A DNA stretch of 64,000 bases from Micropterix aruncella (Eukaryota > Arthropoda > Insecta > Lepidoptera > Micropterigidae). Positions 1 to 11,806 of this stretch are shown here, piece after piece. Under the pieces are notes generated by a model, which did no database searches, was not told where the DNA came from, and saw only the letters and a program-made list of their open reading frames with translations. The stretch lies in contig OX155973.1 in the NCBI GenBank assembly GCA_944548615.1, positions 1,100,561 through 1,164,560 on the forward strand, written 5' to 3'. The stretch's first letter is position 1. Each line of letters begins with the position of its first letter. The position numbers and the translations under genes are program-made.

Positions 1-15
1 AGTGAACAGTGTGTT

Positions 16-2645
16 TTGTTCTGTTCAGTTTGCCTAGCATTTTATGCAACTTCTGATACCAGCTCAAGCCCTTTTTTACGAGGAATGCAAGATAAGAGAC
101 ATGTTCACATCAGAGTAAAGGAATACGAAAAAACTGAAACGCATCGTGCTTGTGCGGAAGCTTACATTTTGAGGTCCAATAAAAAAGACGTTCAAAGTTT
201 ATTTTTTGTCAACTTGGGTTGTCGACTACAGCGGGCGAGCCCGTCACCACAGAAAGTTTTAACGATTAGTCGTTCTATCTCCCTGGAGTGAACGTAGAAG
301 ACTTGGGGACAAAACAGTCCACCATCTAGCTACGTCACAAGCCTGTAAGAGGCCAACGCCTTAACCGCGAGATAGCCAGGAATGTTAACTGGCGGGCCGA
401 CACTCACGCCCTTACTTTCAATTGTGACCAGATTACTCCGGTCTCTCGATTGGTTACGAGTTCGAGGTCGCTTGCGCGGTCCTCTCCCTTACGAAGCGGT
501 GAAACGGTGTATACCGAATCTATCGCGGACCACAGCGTCCTTTGTCCGGCTGTTTACCCAGGATCGGATGGCCGATGGTCGTTTCGTTTAATTTTTGTCA
601 ATCAAATGTCCTTACATCGAGCACAAGTGCGGAAAAGGAGAAATTTTCCAGAGAATAATAGACATTGTGAAGTTCATTGGGAAACGCGGATTAAGTTATA
701 GAGGTGACCAACTGGAAGCAGCATATAGTCTCCAGGACATTACTGTAGACCACGGCAACTTTTTGAACTCGTGGTTCTCCTCAGCAAATATGATATCCAT
801 CTGAAAGATCACTTGAAAGAGTGCATTGACAAAAGTAAAACACTTCATGGTTTGCCAAAGGGGGGTAAAGGCAGAGGATCATTATTAACGTTTTTGTCAA
901 AAACAACTATTAATAAAATTATCCTAGCAGTCGGTGAACTTATATGTAAGAATATTTGTCTGGAGGTATGAGCAGCTGGTATGTTTTCTTTGCAAGTAGA
1001 TACCACTCAGGATATTACGTGCAAAGACCAATGATCAATTATAATACGCTAAGTGACAGATGCTCGTGTACATGAAAGACTTCTCGCTGTCGTAGAAAGT
1101 GAATCGTCAACTGGAAAGGATATGTTTTCCTTGATTGATGCAGTTTTAAAGTCTGTAAATGTACATAGATATAAAAAGATGCAACAGTAATTCAACGGAC
1201 GGGGCAGCAAGTATGCAAGGCCAATACAACGGATTTTCTTCATGGCTATCAAAAGAGTCTCCAGGTCAAATTCACGTTTGGTGCTACGCACATGTACTGA
1301 ATTTAGTATTAGGAGAAACTACTAAGTCGGTTATTGAAAGTGCATTATTGTTTAGTTTGTTGAATGACGTTGCAGTATTCCTTCGCGAATCGTATCCACG
1401 CATGGATGTTTGGGAAAAAACTAAAGAGGACGGCAACACGAAAAGACTCTCAACTATTGGCGAAACACGTTGGTGGTCAAAAGATACGGCCGTCGAGAAA
1501 ATTTTTGGGATATTTTCAAATCCAGACTCGTCTTTGTATGTAACATTGATCATGGCATTGGCAAGAATACAACAAAATGTGCACTTTAAGCCAGAAGTGC
1601 GTGTGAAAGCGAAAGCATACATAGAATCGATACTCAAATACGAAACGATAATTAGAGCCAAAACGTTTTTAAGAATATTTGAAGTAACTACACCTCTCTC
1701 GAAATACCTTCAAACGGCCGGTTTACATATATTGAAAGCTCAAAATATGGTTTCACAATCGAGTTCGCAACTGAAAAAAATAGTCAGAGACTTCGACACA
1801 GTTGAAACAACAACAAATAATTTTGTGGCATGGGGTAATGAAAAGTTGGATAAAGTTGAAGACTATGGATATAGAAGTTCAATCAAATGTCCCTGAGAAA
1901 AGACATAGAAAAAAGAAATCTATGCCAGGCGAAAGTGCGAATCTATGTACGAATCTATGTACAGGATGAAAGTGTCCGCGATGCACGCACTTCATATAAA
2001 GTAGGAGTTCATAACATTATTTTTGATACAGTTACTGCGAGCATGGATCGCCGATTTCTTGCAAATAAACAATTATATTCTGATTTTTCTTACCTCGATC
2101 CAAAGCGTTTCCCCGAAATAAGAAAAAATGGAAAAAATGGTCCTTAACCTGGTGAACTCGAAGAATTAAGCAGACACTTGACGAAATTTGATGAAAAAGC
2201 CACGAGCGAAAATTTGCGGATTGAATTGGAAAATATGACGTTGCATTGGGATAATTTGAAAAATTCAGAATTGGAAGATTATAAGATCATTGTAGAAGAT
2301 AATGATAATGAAGGTACAGTAGAAACGACGTTGGATAACCAAGATAATGACACTTTCAAAGCATGTGAGATACGTAGTGCATGTAAAAATTGTTCGATTT
2401 GCTTTTTCAAAAATTTACATAGATTTAATCTATTCAGCAGTGCCTATGAGTCTATTGCCCTAGGCTATAAATTTCTTCTTACATTACCATTAAGCCAGGC
2501 ATGTGAAAGGAGTTTTTCTACCTTAAAAATTATAAAAAATCGTATGAGGAGCAGTTTGTCTCCTCAAAATTTAAATTCGTTCATGTTGCTGGCGGTAGAA
2601 AAAGGTCTCTTAATGAATCTAGACTCTGACGAAATAATAGACTAA
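16..2645 (+). pseudogene. hAT transposase pseudogene, ZMYM1/DUF4371 type
   Basis: Pieces in several frames follow the order of a ZMYM1-like hAT transposase. First comes a TTF-type zinc finger part at 16-225 (FCSVCLAF, HVHIRVKEYEK, HRACAEAY). After the RP1 insertion follow NQMSLHRAQVRK and IVKFIGKRGLSYRG near 606-700, HGNFL, and LSKYDIHLKDHLKECIDKSK near 780-835. The catalytic-core motif SDGAASMQGQYNG lies near 1195, then HVWCYAHVLNLVLGET and TRWWSKD. The hATC dimerisation part (LSQACERSFSTLKIIKNRM) lies near 2490-2550 and the frame ends at 2645. Stops and frameshifts occur near 650, 770, 970, 1895 and 2147, so no full protein is possible. An intact relative lies at 30676-32765. Confidence 0.8.
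213..586 (-). repeat. RP1 retroposon copy A, 5'-truncated
   Basis: This 374 bp copy of the unclassified RP1 family lies inside the hAT transposase. It is flanked by a 15 bp target duplication: TTTATTTTTTGTCAA at 198-212 and TTTAATTTTTGTCAA at 587-601, one mismatch. The end shared with all other copies (GTTGTCGACTACAACGGGC) is on the left. The other half of the family sequence is missing on the right. That pattern fits minus-strand orientation and 5' truncation during target-primed reverse transcription. Confidence 0.75.
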
Positions 2646-2841
2646 GTAGCCGAAAGCAGTGAGCTTCTCCGGAAGTCAGTAACTTACATACTTTGATAGA
2701 TTAGAAACATTTGTCTTTAATAATAATAAATATAAATAGTATCAAAATATATATCAAAATATATATGTACTTCGTTTTTTTTCTAAGGGGCCGTCCGGCT
2801 TCAAAATGCCCGGGCCGATTTTATGTCCCAGTCCGGCCCTG

Positions 2842-2957
2842 CTACCCAGGCTCGCACTTCATGCGTGGAGGCCGTCGGATAGGTGTTGACCCGTGAGTGT
2901 GACCGACCCTGAACAGAATGGGTCTTCGTGGCCAACTCAGCAAGGGCCCATTAACGC
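2842..2957 (-). repeat. RP1 fragment flanking the hAT 3' end
   Basis: The sequence starting CTACCCAGGCTCGCACTTC matches the 5' third of RP1 as seen at 61800-61915. It ends at GGGCCCATTA, the RP1 5' terminus. It begins at the base after the hAT terminal repeat, so it is the target into which the hAT inserted. Confidence 0.65.
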
Positions 2958-3164
2958 ACTAACGAACAGTAATTTCGATAATAAGATTGATAATTTGGCA
3001 TCAGTGACTGAATAATAAACAACATATTTGACAGAAGCCGCCAAATCAACACGGCCGCCACGGACTGTCAACATCGACCCGCACTTATTCTAAAACCCTA
3101 TACATGTAAAAATCCTTTTTTTTTAATGTTTATAAACATCTACAAGGTATAATAACATATTCTT
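2958..3164. other. No recognisable feature
   Basis: AT-rich spacer between the RP1 fragment and a LINE relic. No open frame or repeat was recognised. Confidence 0.5.
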
Positions 3165-3345
3165 GAGTATGGCTTTGGAACTCCTACTTATTCAAATATG
3201 TAGATGTCCTGAAAAAGGTGCAGCGAAGTGCATCCAAAATGCCAGTGGGCCTGAAGAATAGGAATTATGAAGATCGCTTGGAAATTACTCGGACTGACTA
3301 CTCTAACAAAGAAGTCAAAGACGGGGACCTGACTGAGACATTATA
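3165..3345 (+). pseudogene. LINE reverse transcriptase C-terminal relic
   Basis: The frame near 3170-3330 reads WLWNSYLFKYVDVLKKVQRS followed by GLKNRNYEDRLEI and KEVKDGDLTET. This matches the conserved C-terminal part of CR1/L2-group reverse transcriptases (vW.P......LEkVQRraTKm..gLrn..YeeRL). No start, and it dies at a stop near 3345. This is a short, old fragment. Confidence 0.55.
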
Positions 3346-3584
3346 ACGAATTTCGTTAAATTTATATCTTTGTTTTAAATTTCCTTTCTATGGCACCTAT
3401 TGTTGTTTTATAAAATGTTTATCCAGGTTTGTTTCTTGGCTGAAACAAATGCCTATTAATTCCGCTAGAGGTCCATAGTGAGAGAAATATTCTATTTTAT
3501 TGTCGACTGACAGCTGGGGGGGGTACTTTCGGGAGAGAGCAAGAGCGCTTCGTTTAATTGTACGTACGGGCTGCGGCATTTTAA

Positions 3585-4130
3585 TTATATTATTATTATT
3601 ATTATTATATTATACACTAGCAGCTTAAGGCTGATGCGTGTATATCACATGCACTTGTTTTTAAACTTGTGACTGTTTTGCACTAAGAAAATTGTCCAGT
3701 TTATTTTTAAAGCTATTGACAGAGATAGCACTGATCACATCCTCCGGCAACGCATTCCAAGCATCCACTACACGATTTGTCAAAAAATATTTCCTGGGGT
3801 TCGATGCTGCAATTGTCTTATTTCGCTTCAACGAGTGTCCACGCAGTTGCTTATTGGTGTTCACAGGGTATACATGCTCTCTAGGTTGGGCACACTGTAA
3901 TAACCGTGAAGCATTTTGTAGCTTTCTATTAAGTCTCCTCGCTGCCTACGTTTCTCTAATGTTGTCAGGCGAAGTTCTTTCAGTCGTACTTCGTACGGTT
4001 TGTTCCTCAGCGATAGCACCAACTTTGTTGCTCTTCTCTGAACTCTTTCCAGGTGCTCTATATCCTTCCGAAAGTAAGGATTCCATACCTGGTAGGAGTA
4101 CTCGAGGAGCGGTTAAAAATCAGTTTTCGC
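3585..4130 (-). pseudogene. CR1/L2-like LINE 3' end with (TAA)n tail
   Basis: Read on the minus strand, the frame gives [20 protein letters not shown], then [20 protein letters not shown] and [16 protein letters not shown]. After a frameshift near 3870 it continues KYFLTNRVVDAWNALPEDV and SVNSFKNKLDNFLS, ending at 3661. This is the usual C-terminal tail of CR1/L2-group non-LTR elements. The 3' untranslated part runs to about 3585, where TAA repeats form the tail. The copy is 5'-truncated near 4130. Confidence 0.7.
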
Positions 4131-4845
4131 ATAAAATCGGTGTTTAAACCTTGTTTAAAATTTAACTGTGGAGTTAGTGCCAGTTCTCCAGTTGTTCATC
4201 AAAAAGTCCAGGAAAATCTGTGAGTTGTTTATTCGTTTTTTCCATATTTTTGAGTAGTGTGAAATTTCGTGCGGTCACTCATGTAATTTTGGGTGATTTC
4301 GCAGGGCCTTTATCTTGGGCTGGAGAACAGCTCTATGACCCTTGAGCTCTGCCTTCGACCAGCCATTTGACTCCCATCCCCGGCTTTTTCGCAGTAGGTT
4401 TTGGCCCGAGGGAACTGAATTTCCGCGACTAAGTCCGGTATTACGCCGTCGGAAGTAGAACCCGTATTTGTTATATATTTTTTTTTCGTATTGCTGCCAA
4501 CCATTCCGGAAGTTGCCGTTTTTTGTAATTTGTAATTCAATTGTATTTTTTATTGTGTAATTTTGTTGAAACGGTTATGTAAACTTTAGGTCTTTTAGTA
4601 TGGGTACTAGGCCTCACATAAATAATAAGTTTTTTTAATAAAAACCAGATGGAAACACTGATTGATTTTAATTTACCTTTTTCACGACCCGTGTATATGA
4701 ATGTGTTTTTGCTCAAGCTAGCTTATAGTCTTTCCGGCGCCCAATTCTAAATTTATATTGTTTTTTTTAATCGTAACCCTTGCAGTTATCCTGCAAGAAG
4801 GCTACAACATATAAAATTCTTAAAAGTTATTACGATGTACCTGGG
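4131..4845. other. Spacer; one weak minus-strand ORF
   Basis: Mostly AT-rich. A 76-codon minus frame at 4540-4310 contains TSDGVIPDLVAEIQFPRAKT. It could be a remnant of a retrotransposon ORF1, but I do not recognise it. Nothing else is supported. Confidence 0.3.
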
Positions 4846-5835
4846 CTAATGATTGGACTACAATTGGAGACTTTTGCATTCCTCCTCCAATGCACTGGAA
4901 AGTAATGTTGTATGACTGGACGCCAGAGATGCTAAAATTTTATTTAAATGCCTTTCAGCATACACTTCCAGACCCCAGTACCCTCGCTCGTTGGAGCTAT
5001 GCCGAGGATAGTTCATGTCCCCTTTGTAGCAACACCCCTTGCACAGCTAGACATATTCTAGCTGGCTGCAAGGTGGCCTTGGATCAAGGACGGTACACTT
5101 ACCGCCACGACAAAGTCCTTGCTGTTATTCGCGAGGTTTTTAGCCTCTCAGTGGCTCGTGCCAACAAGGGTTTGACAGTATCCTCCAAACCACCAATACA
5201 GTTTGTGCGGGTTGGCTCTAAAGGCAAAAAACATCTCACTGCAAAACCTTTCTTAATAATCGAGAAAGCTTCAGATTGGATTATGGAGGTCGATTCGGTC
5301 TCTAAGCAGTATAAATTCCCTGAAAGTCTCGGATGCACAGCCCTGCGTCCAGATATAACTCTTTACTCTCTATCTCGGAAGATGGTCCTTATCGTAGAAT
5401 TAACTGTTCCATGGGAATCAAATATCCCAAAAGACCACGAGTACAAATTAAATAAATACCATGACCTCGCAAATGCCGTCACCCGGAACGGCTTCACTGT
5501 TCACCTTCACGCGGTGGAAGTAGGCGCTCGTGGCCTGCCAGCTAAATCTTTGTTTCACCTTTTTAAAGCTCTTGGTCTCTCCAGGAAAATAATCAACTCC
5601 TTTCTAGAAAAATTATCTAAAACCGCGATTTCCGCATCTCAAATTCTATGGCTTCGAAGGGGAAGTGAATGGGTGGTAAGGTGAACGCTCCCATGTTGCA
5701 AGACAGCTGTCGTAAACCTACCACAGCCGGTCGTTAGTCCGGAATCCACCGTTCACCTCCCAGAAGTGTAATAATTATATATGATGGGCCCGATTTTTGG
5801 TCGGTGAATTCCATGGCAGCTCCGTTTGTATTTTA
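4846..5835 (+). pseudogene. R4/Dong-like LINE copy a, 5'-truncated
   Basis: This copy begins inside the ORF of the element seen complete at 49541-53140 and runs to the shared 3' end (CAGCTCCGTTTGTATTT). The frame 4890-5684 is open for 264 residues. It holds the knuckle CPLCSNTPCTARHILAGC (CX2CX8HX4C) and the restriction-like endonuclease core RPDITLYSLSR...VLIVELTVPWE with K residues after it. The reverse transcriptase half is absent. The 3' untranslated region is the variant with CTTCACCTCCCAGAAGTGTA-type sequence. The copy can code only the C-terminal endonuclease part and is not expected to be functional. Confidence 0.8.
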
Positions 5836-6329
5836 TTTTATTTAAGTATAAGTTTTCTCACTTTTGTTGCAGTGCACTTATATTTATTTTTGTTTTACAG
5901 ATACAATCACGGTATTCCTGCAAATGATACTGGAAGTGGTGCCAACGTCGACGACCTTTGAATACTGAAAAAAACAGACTCTCCAGTCCCTAAAGGAAAA
6001 CTATACCATTGCGATGGCTGCAGTTGCTTTTACTCAACGAATATTAGTAGTTTGTTTTTTTTTTGTTACTATTTATACATTGTAAAAAATTGTGAAAAAC
6101 TAGCGAAAAAAAGGATCATTCCATCGCTAGGTTAGTAAAATGATCCCGGGTGGAGTTTAGGCAATAGACGCAGTAGACAGTCTACTAGTATCCCGTCCGC
6201 TCACTTGTCCTAATGATCATGATAATGATATTAAGCAGATAGGACACGTCCATGACGAGCAGTCTATGACGTCCTAGGTGTTAATGCTGTCGAAATACTC
6301 TTTGCCGCAGCAATCACAATTATACACTG
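5836..6329. other. No recognisable gene
   Basis: Spacer after the R4 tail. A frame near 5890-6030 is open for a short distance but has no motif I recognise. Confidence 0.4.
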
Positions 6330-6510
6330 TTTGTAAAACACTCTCACAGCGATAGCACGTTCCGTACTACTCTAATGCTCTGTGTAGTTGGCAAACACCA
6401 CTAAATGGTAACTCGTTCACAACAACAATGCATCGGTTCCGAACAACTCCCGGCACTACAGTGTCGCCAATTTTAACATTCAAAATTTCCTGCTTCCCCG
6501 CGCAACCCTG
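6330..6510 (-). repeat. Relic of the 5' region of the 23.4 kb IS630-like element
   Basis: The reverse complement contains TTCGGAACCGATGC, TTGTTGTGAACG and CCATTTAG. These occur in the same order just upstream of the ATG at 23531. It also has CAGGAAATTTTGAA. No coding part remains. Confidence 0.5.
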
Positions 6511-7774
<1,264 letters not shown>

Positions 7775-8399
7775 GACTTTTGAATTAGGCGTTAAGCTGA
7801 TTTTCATAGCTTTCAACCTTCAATCGGTAACCAAAATTACCCAACCGGTTGCAGTTCGTGTTTTGCAATCGTTAAAACATTTATTAAGCACTATAGCTCG
7901 TGAAATATCGATAGAAGCTAGGCGAATATCGTTTAAGTAGATACTTGCAAAAATAACTAGCCACCAATACGATTTAGAATATTATACACATTTGAACAAA
8001 TCGACCTTTTGGATCGTACCTGCTTTAAAAAAGATTTGTGTGTTAAGTGAGGGAATATATGCTAGTTCTTGTTCGTGATGTGGTTGTCCTGGCACCAGTA
8101 CTCGACATTCCTTCCTGGGTCTCTCATACCTTACCTGCAGCTCTTGCAAATGCCTATATCCATAAACCTATGATGAAATCATAAATCTATCAACGAAAAG
8201 GACAATGAAATTACTTTCTATCCGCAAAGGTGAACTAAGCTTAAGAACAGTGAACTACTTTGAGATTTGTTTAGGATAAGATAGGGTATAATATGCTGAA
8301 ATAGCAGAGCATCCATACATATATAATGTGGACGACTGGCGGTCCCTTGAGTAGCTATGATTATATCCCTCGAAATAAGATATGTATTTAAAAAATAAA
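7775..8399. other. No recognisable gene
   Basis: AT-rich unique-looking sequence. The frame on the minus strand at 8451-8218 shows no known motif. Confidence 0.4.
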
Positions 8400-8745
8400 T
8401 ACCATTTTGAGAAACCGCTTTATAACATTGCGATTTCAATTTATCCAACATTTACTAGTAGAACAAAACAAAAAAGTCACAACAAAAACTCAACAGTACA
8501 AAATTTAAATCTAATTCTCTTAAGAATATTCTGCAAGATAGAAAGGTGGACATGTGGAATAAACTAGCATTTGAAGTGATTAGTGCAAGCTCTGTCAATC
8601 AATTTAAAAACAAACTCCATTTGTATCTAAAAACTTGTTAATATTGTTTATATAATATATTTTTAAATATTGTTTAGCTTTACAAGATCTGATCTGGACG
8701 TATCAGCAAAGCTGCCTGGCCAGAATAAATAATAATAATAAAAAA
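8400..8745 (+). pseudogene. CR1/jockey-type LINE 3' end with (TAA)n tail
   Basis: Near 8525-8640 the plus frame reads ILQDRKVDMWNKLAFEVISA followed by SSVNQFKNKLHLYLKTC and a stop. This is the classic last segment of CR1/jockey-group LINE ORFs (W..LP..v..a.sv..FK..L). About 100 bp of untranslated sequence and AATAATAATAATAAAA follow. The upstream part is degraded. Confidence 0.6.
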
Positions 8746-8747
8746 AT

Positions 8748-8792
8748 AAAACTTCCTGGGGTGGCGGTTCGCCCGTAGTAGTTGACAACTCT
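8748..8792 (+). repeat. RP1 3'-terminal fragment
   Basis: About 45 bp matching only the last part of RP1 (AAAACTTCCTGGGGTGGCGG to TAGTTGACAACTC). It follows a LINE tail. It is consistent with an extremely 5'-truncated insertion. Confidence 0.5.
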
Positions 8793-9496
8793 CATTGTCC
8801 GTTTTAGGACGCTTTTGCATTTCAGCACAAACACAAATTTCAAGGACATTAAAGATCCGTAGACTTCAATACTTTGACCTTGTCTTGTGTCATCCTTGAT
8901 CACCAAAAGAATAAGAGCAGGAGGTAAAATGAGATGGACAGCGTTAAAATTCAAACAGATATATTTTTTTTCTTAAATGCTTAATACAAACACGAACGAA
9001 CTAGCATATTACCGCTGAAATCCGCTGAAAGCAGATTTAAAAAATATATCGCGCAAATTCTGACTGTGCCATATAATGAATAAACAAATTTGAAAATTAT
9101 ATTTTCACAAAATCGTATTTTACATATAAAATTGTTAAAAAAAGAGAATTTTTAACTGTAGAAACTAAATTTATTAAATGTTTCATCGGTAGTGGATTGA
9201 GGCTGTGCGAGAATTGTGATGGGAGCAGTTGCCAATGTTTGAAAGTATTACTAAATTAAATTACATATAAATAATGTTGCCAACAGATGAAACCCAAGAA
9301 ATATAAGGGGCAGTCAATAAAAACGAGACAGACGAGATAAAAAACATGGCGAAGAAGTTGGTAACGTAGGTAGGTGTGTGTATAAGTAGTGCCCTCTATT
9401 GGGAATCAGAAAGGAATAGCGCTATCGTTCACCACTGTGCCATTTGCTGCAAGGCCCAAGCTACACGATACCGATCACTACTATCGCCATTTAGTT
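8793..9496. other. Spacer with mariner-like end relic
   Basis: AT-rich. The motif GGGGCAGTCAATAAAAACGA at 9307 onward resembles a mariner-type terminal repeat, but no partner or transposase is visible. Confidence 0.3.
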
Positions 9497-10512
9497 AGTT
9501 AGTTTTCCTGGGCTATTTCCTGCACTTGGCCTCTTGATTGGGCCGTTGTGCGTGGCTCATGTTTCTATTTATGTTACTCCAGCCAACCCAGGCTGTCCCA
9601 GAAGGTTAGCAGCCTGTTTAGGTTGCTACAGGCTTCCGGGATAGATGCTGGAGATTGTATTATTCTTGCCCGTTGCTCTGCCACGCTCCTGCATTACATG
9701 AGCACATGCTGTGGCGTTTCTTCTTCCTCCATGCATCCTCTGCATAGAGGGATGTCTGTCACACCTATGGTAAACAGGTGTTTGTTTAGGGGACAGTGGC
9801 CTGTCATAGTACCTATGACTTTACGGATTTTGTCCCTTTTTAATCTTGTGAGGTTGCGTGCAAGTTTTTTAGGCGCTTCCGGAACCGCGTTCTTTGTTTG
9901 CCTGCATCCTGCATTTTTTTCCATTCTTTAAGGTGGGTTTCGTCGGTGTTTCTGCGTAGCCATGTTTTTATTTGGGCCTGGGGTATGGGCATCAAGGGTT
10001 CCGGTCCATATACTATTTCCTTTGATCCCCTTTTGGCCAGTTCGTCTGCCGCGTCGTTGCCCAGTGAGTCACTGTGCCCCTTAATCCATTGCAGGGTCAC
10101 TCTATTTGACCTTGCAATGGATTGAAGCGCATTGTGGCATTCCAGTACAAGGACAGAGGTTATAGTATTTTTTGCTAGCGCTGGTAGCACGGAGGCATTG
10201 TCGGAGACAAATTTCAAGCTTAGGTCTCCGACATCTTTGGCTGCAACTGCCTGTGCTGCTCTGGTGATGCCAATGCATTCTGCTTGGAAGATCGTATTAA
10301 GGTTGCCTAGGGTAGGTGATATTTTGATGTTTAGATCATTTGAGAAGACGCCGGCTCCGGTACCTTGAGTAGTTTTGGAGCCATCTGTGTATATCCTTAC
10401 TTCATTTGTACCAGAGTGATCTGCTGGTTCTGCAATGAGTTGGATATTGTATCTACGATCAAAGACATGATGGCATATTATTCTGTCCATGGGTGCCTCC
10501 AGAAGAGGTCTT
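9497..10512 (-). pseudogene. I-like LINE copy L1, RNase H domain and 3' end
   Basis: The minus frame 10490-9840 reads an RNase H domain with the four acidic motifs: VRIYTDGSK, FQAECIGITRAA, LKFVSDNAS and IKGHSDSLGNDAADELAK. A second frame (9924-9694) continues with KNAVPEAPKKLAR and the C-terminal knuckle PLCRGCMEEEETPQHVLMEC-like sequence. The 3' end is a CTAA-type tail (read on plus as TTAGTTAGTTAG near 9497). RNase H places it in the I/Loa/Outcast group rather than jockey. It has one frameshift and is 5'-truncated. Confidence 0.75.
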
Positions 10513-11057
10513 TACCATCGCCAATTGCTAGCAGCGAACGGTTTCATGCAGCTTGGGTTATAAGATCAAATGTGTTCTCGGGTTGGTTCAACTCATGATT
10601 CAGCTCCTATTCAGTAGCCACGGCGTGTGAAGGACTACTCCGGGAATAACTCTTGTGTCGCAGGCCTCACGGCCGGTGGATCGGTTTCCCCTGGGGGATT
10701 GCCTCCCGGCGGTACTGGACGGTTTGCGCACCGTGCGGCTAAAGCCAATCGGTTTGTGCACTCTAATAGCTGACTGAGTCGGGAGATTATAAAAATATAC
10801 TGTTTCCTAAGCAGCGGGGGTGGATGTTGACCTGTCGTCACCCACTCTTGAAACGAGCCGGGCAAAAGATGCCATGATACGTGATAGATTCGATAGATGA
10901 ACATACAGCAGGAGAGGTCCGCGCAAGCGATTTCGAACCCGTGACCATTCGGGAGGTCGGAGGTATCCAGATGGTTAATATCAGACGGAGATATCCTGCC
11001 AAAACTGGTAACCAGGGGGAGAAGTGGCCCGCTGGATCATCAGGAAGATGTTTGGAA

Positions 11058-11627
11058 TTATTGCAGTATAGGAACCTTTCCCAGAAATCGAAAAAATAAG
11101 GAAATACTACTAGATTCGATCATTGTAATGCTAAATGTGAAAGAAAAAAGCTTCGGACGCGTAAAATTTCAAAACCAAATTTATATACAAAAAAAAAAAA
11201 GTTTTTTTAAACTCAGTTTTAAAAAAAACTAATCTCACCTACCGCCAAATAGGTGTTTATGTATTATTTAAAATTAAAAAAAAACTTAACCTACCGAAAT
11301 GTATAGGTTTGACGCTTTTTTGAATGCCTATAACTCTCTTATTTATTAAGACCGAATAAATATTATTGCAGATTCGGAATCAGCGTGGTGAATATAGTTA
11401 TAGTGCGTGGTGAATATTCAGCGTGGTGAATATAATTATCTGTCCTAAACCTACCACAGCCGGTTCGTAAGTCCGGAATCCACTGCTCACCCCCCAGAAG
11501 TGTAAAAAAAATAGTATTATGATGGGCCCGACTCCGGTCGGTGAATTCCATGGCAGCTCCGTTTGTATTTATATACTAGTGACGTTAAAAAATCAACAAT
11601 CTAGAAGAGGTTCCTATACTGCAATAA
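11058..11627. mobile_element. MITE with perfect 19 bp terminal inverted repeats
   Basis: The left end TTATTGCAGTATAGGAACC (11058-11076) is the exact reverse complement of the right end (11609-11627). The element lies in RP1 copy F and itself holds an R4 3' fragment (11440-11570). Internal sequence (TACTAGATTC, ATCATTGTAATGCTAAAT, a block reading CAGCGTGGTGAATATA) recurs at 35450-35640, 36137-36500 and 39355-40260, so this is a multi-copy non-autonomous family. No transposase is seen. Confidence 0.75.
11440..11570 (+). repeat. R4/Dong-like copy b, 3' UTR only
   Basis: 131 bp matching the R4 3' untranslated region, from CTGTCCTAAACCTACCACAG to CAGCTCCGTTTGTATTTA. It is the same variant as the full-length copy at 49541-53140. 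It is inserted in a MITE. Confidence 0.8.
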
Positions 11628-11806
11628 TACCAGATGTTCCTAGTGACTCACCGTAAGGTGTCGGACTCTGTCGGGTTAATGGCTTTGCTGGACGGTAGGT
11701 TCGTATCGTCCCTAAGTCCTCTATGCTCACTCCACGGGAGACAGAACAATCATTATCGTTAAAACTTCCGGGGGTGACGGGTTCGCCTGTTGTAGTCGAC
11801 ACCTCC

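Larger units (their letters stand above)
1..2841 (+). mobile_element. hAT transposon (ZMYM1-like), left end outside window
   Basis: A decayed hAT element runs from before the window edge to 2841. The 3' terminal inverted repeat is seen at 2829-2841 (CAGTCCGGCCCTG, reverse CAGGGCCGGACTG), the kind of CAG-starting end usual for hAT elements. Directly after it the sequence changes to an RP1 repeat that runs on to 2957, so the hAT inserted into an RP1 copy. RP1 copy A (213-586) later inserted into the hAT. The 5' end and its target duplication are not in view. Confidence 0.7.
10533..11806 (+). repeat. RP1 copy F with a nested MITE
   Basis: A diverged RP1 subfamily copy. It shares with copies C and D the blocks TTTCCCCTGGG, CGGTTTGCGCACCGTGCGGC, CTAATAGCTGACTGAGTCGG, GCAGCGGGGGTGGATG, CGTGACCATTCGGGAGGTCG, and the 3' end GTGACGGGTTCGCCTGTTGT. 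It is split at 11058-11627 by a MITE: the RP1 sequence breaks after GATGTTTGGAA and resumes at TACCAGATG. No ORF of its own was recognised. Confidence 0.65.
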
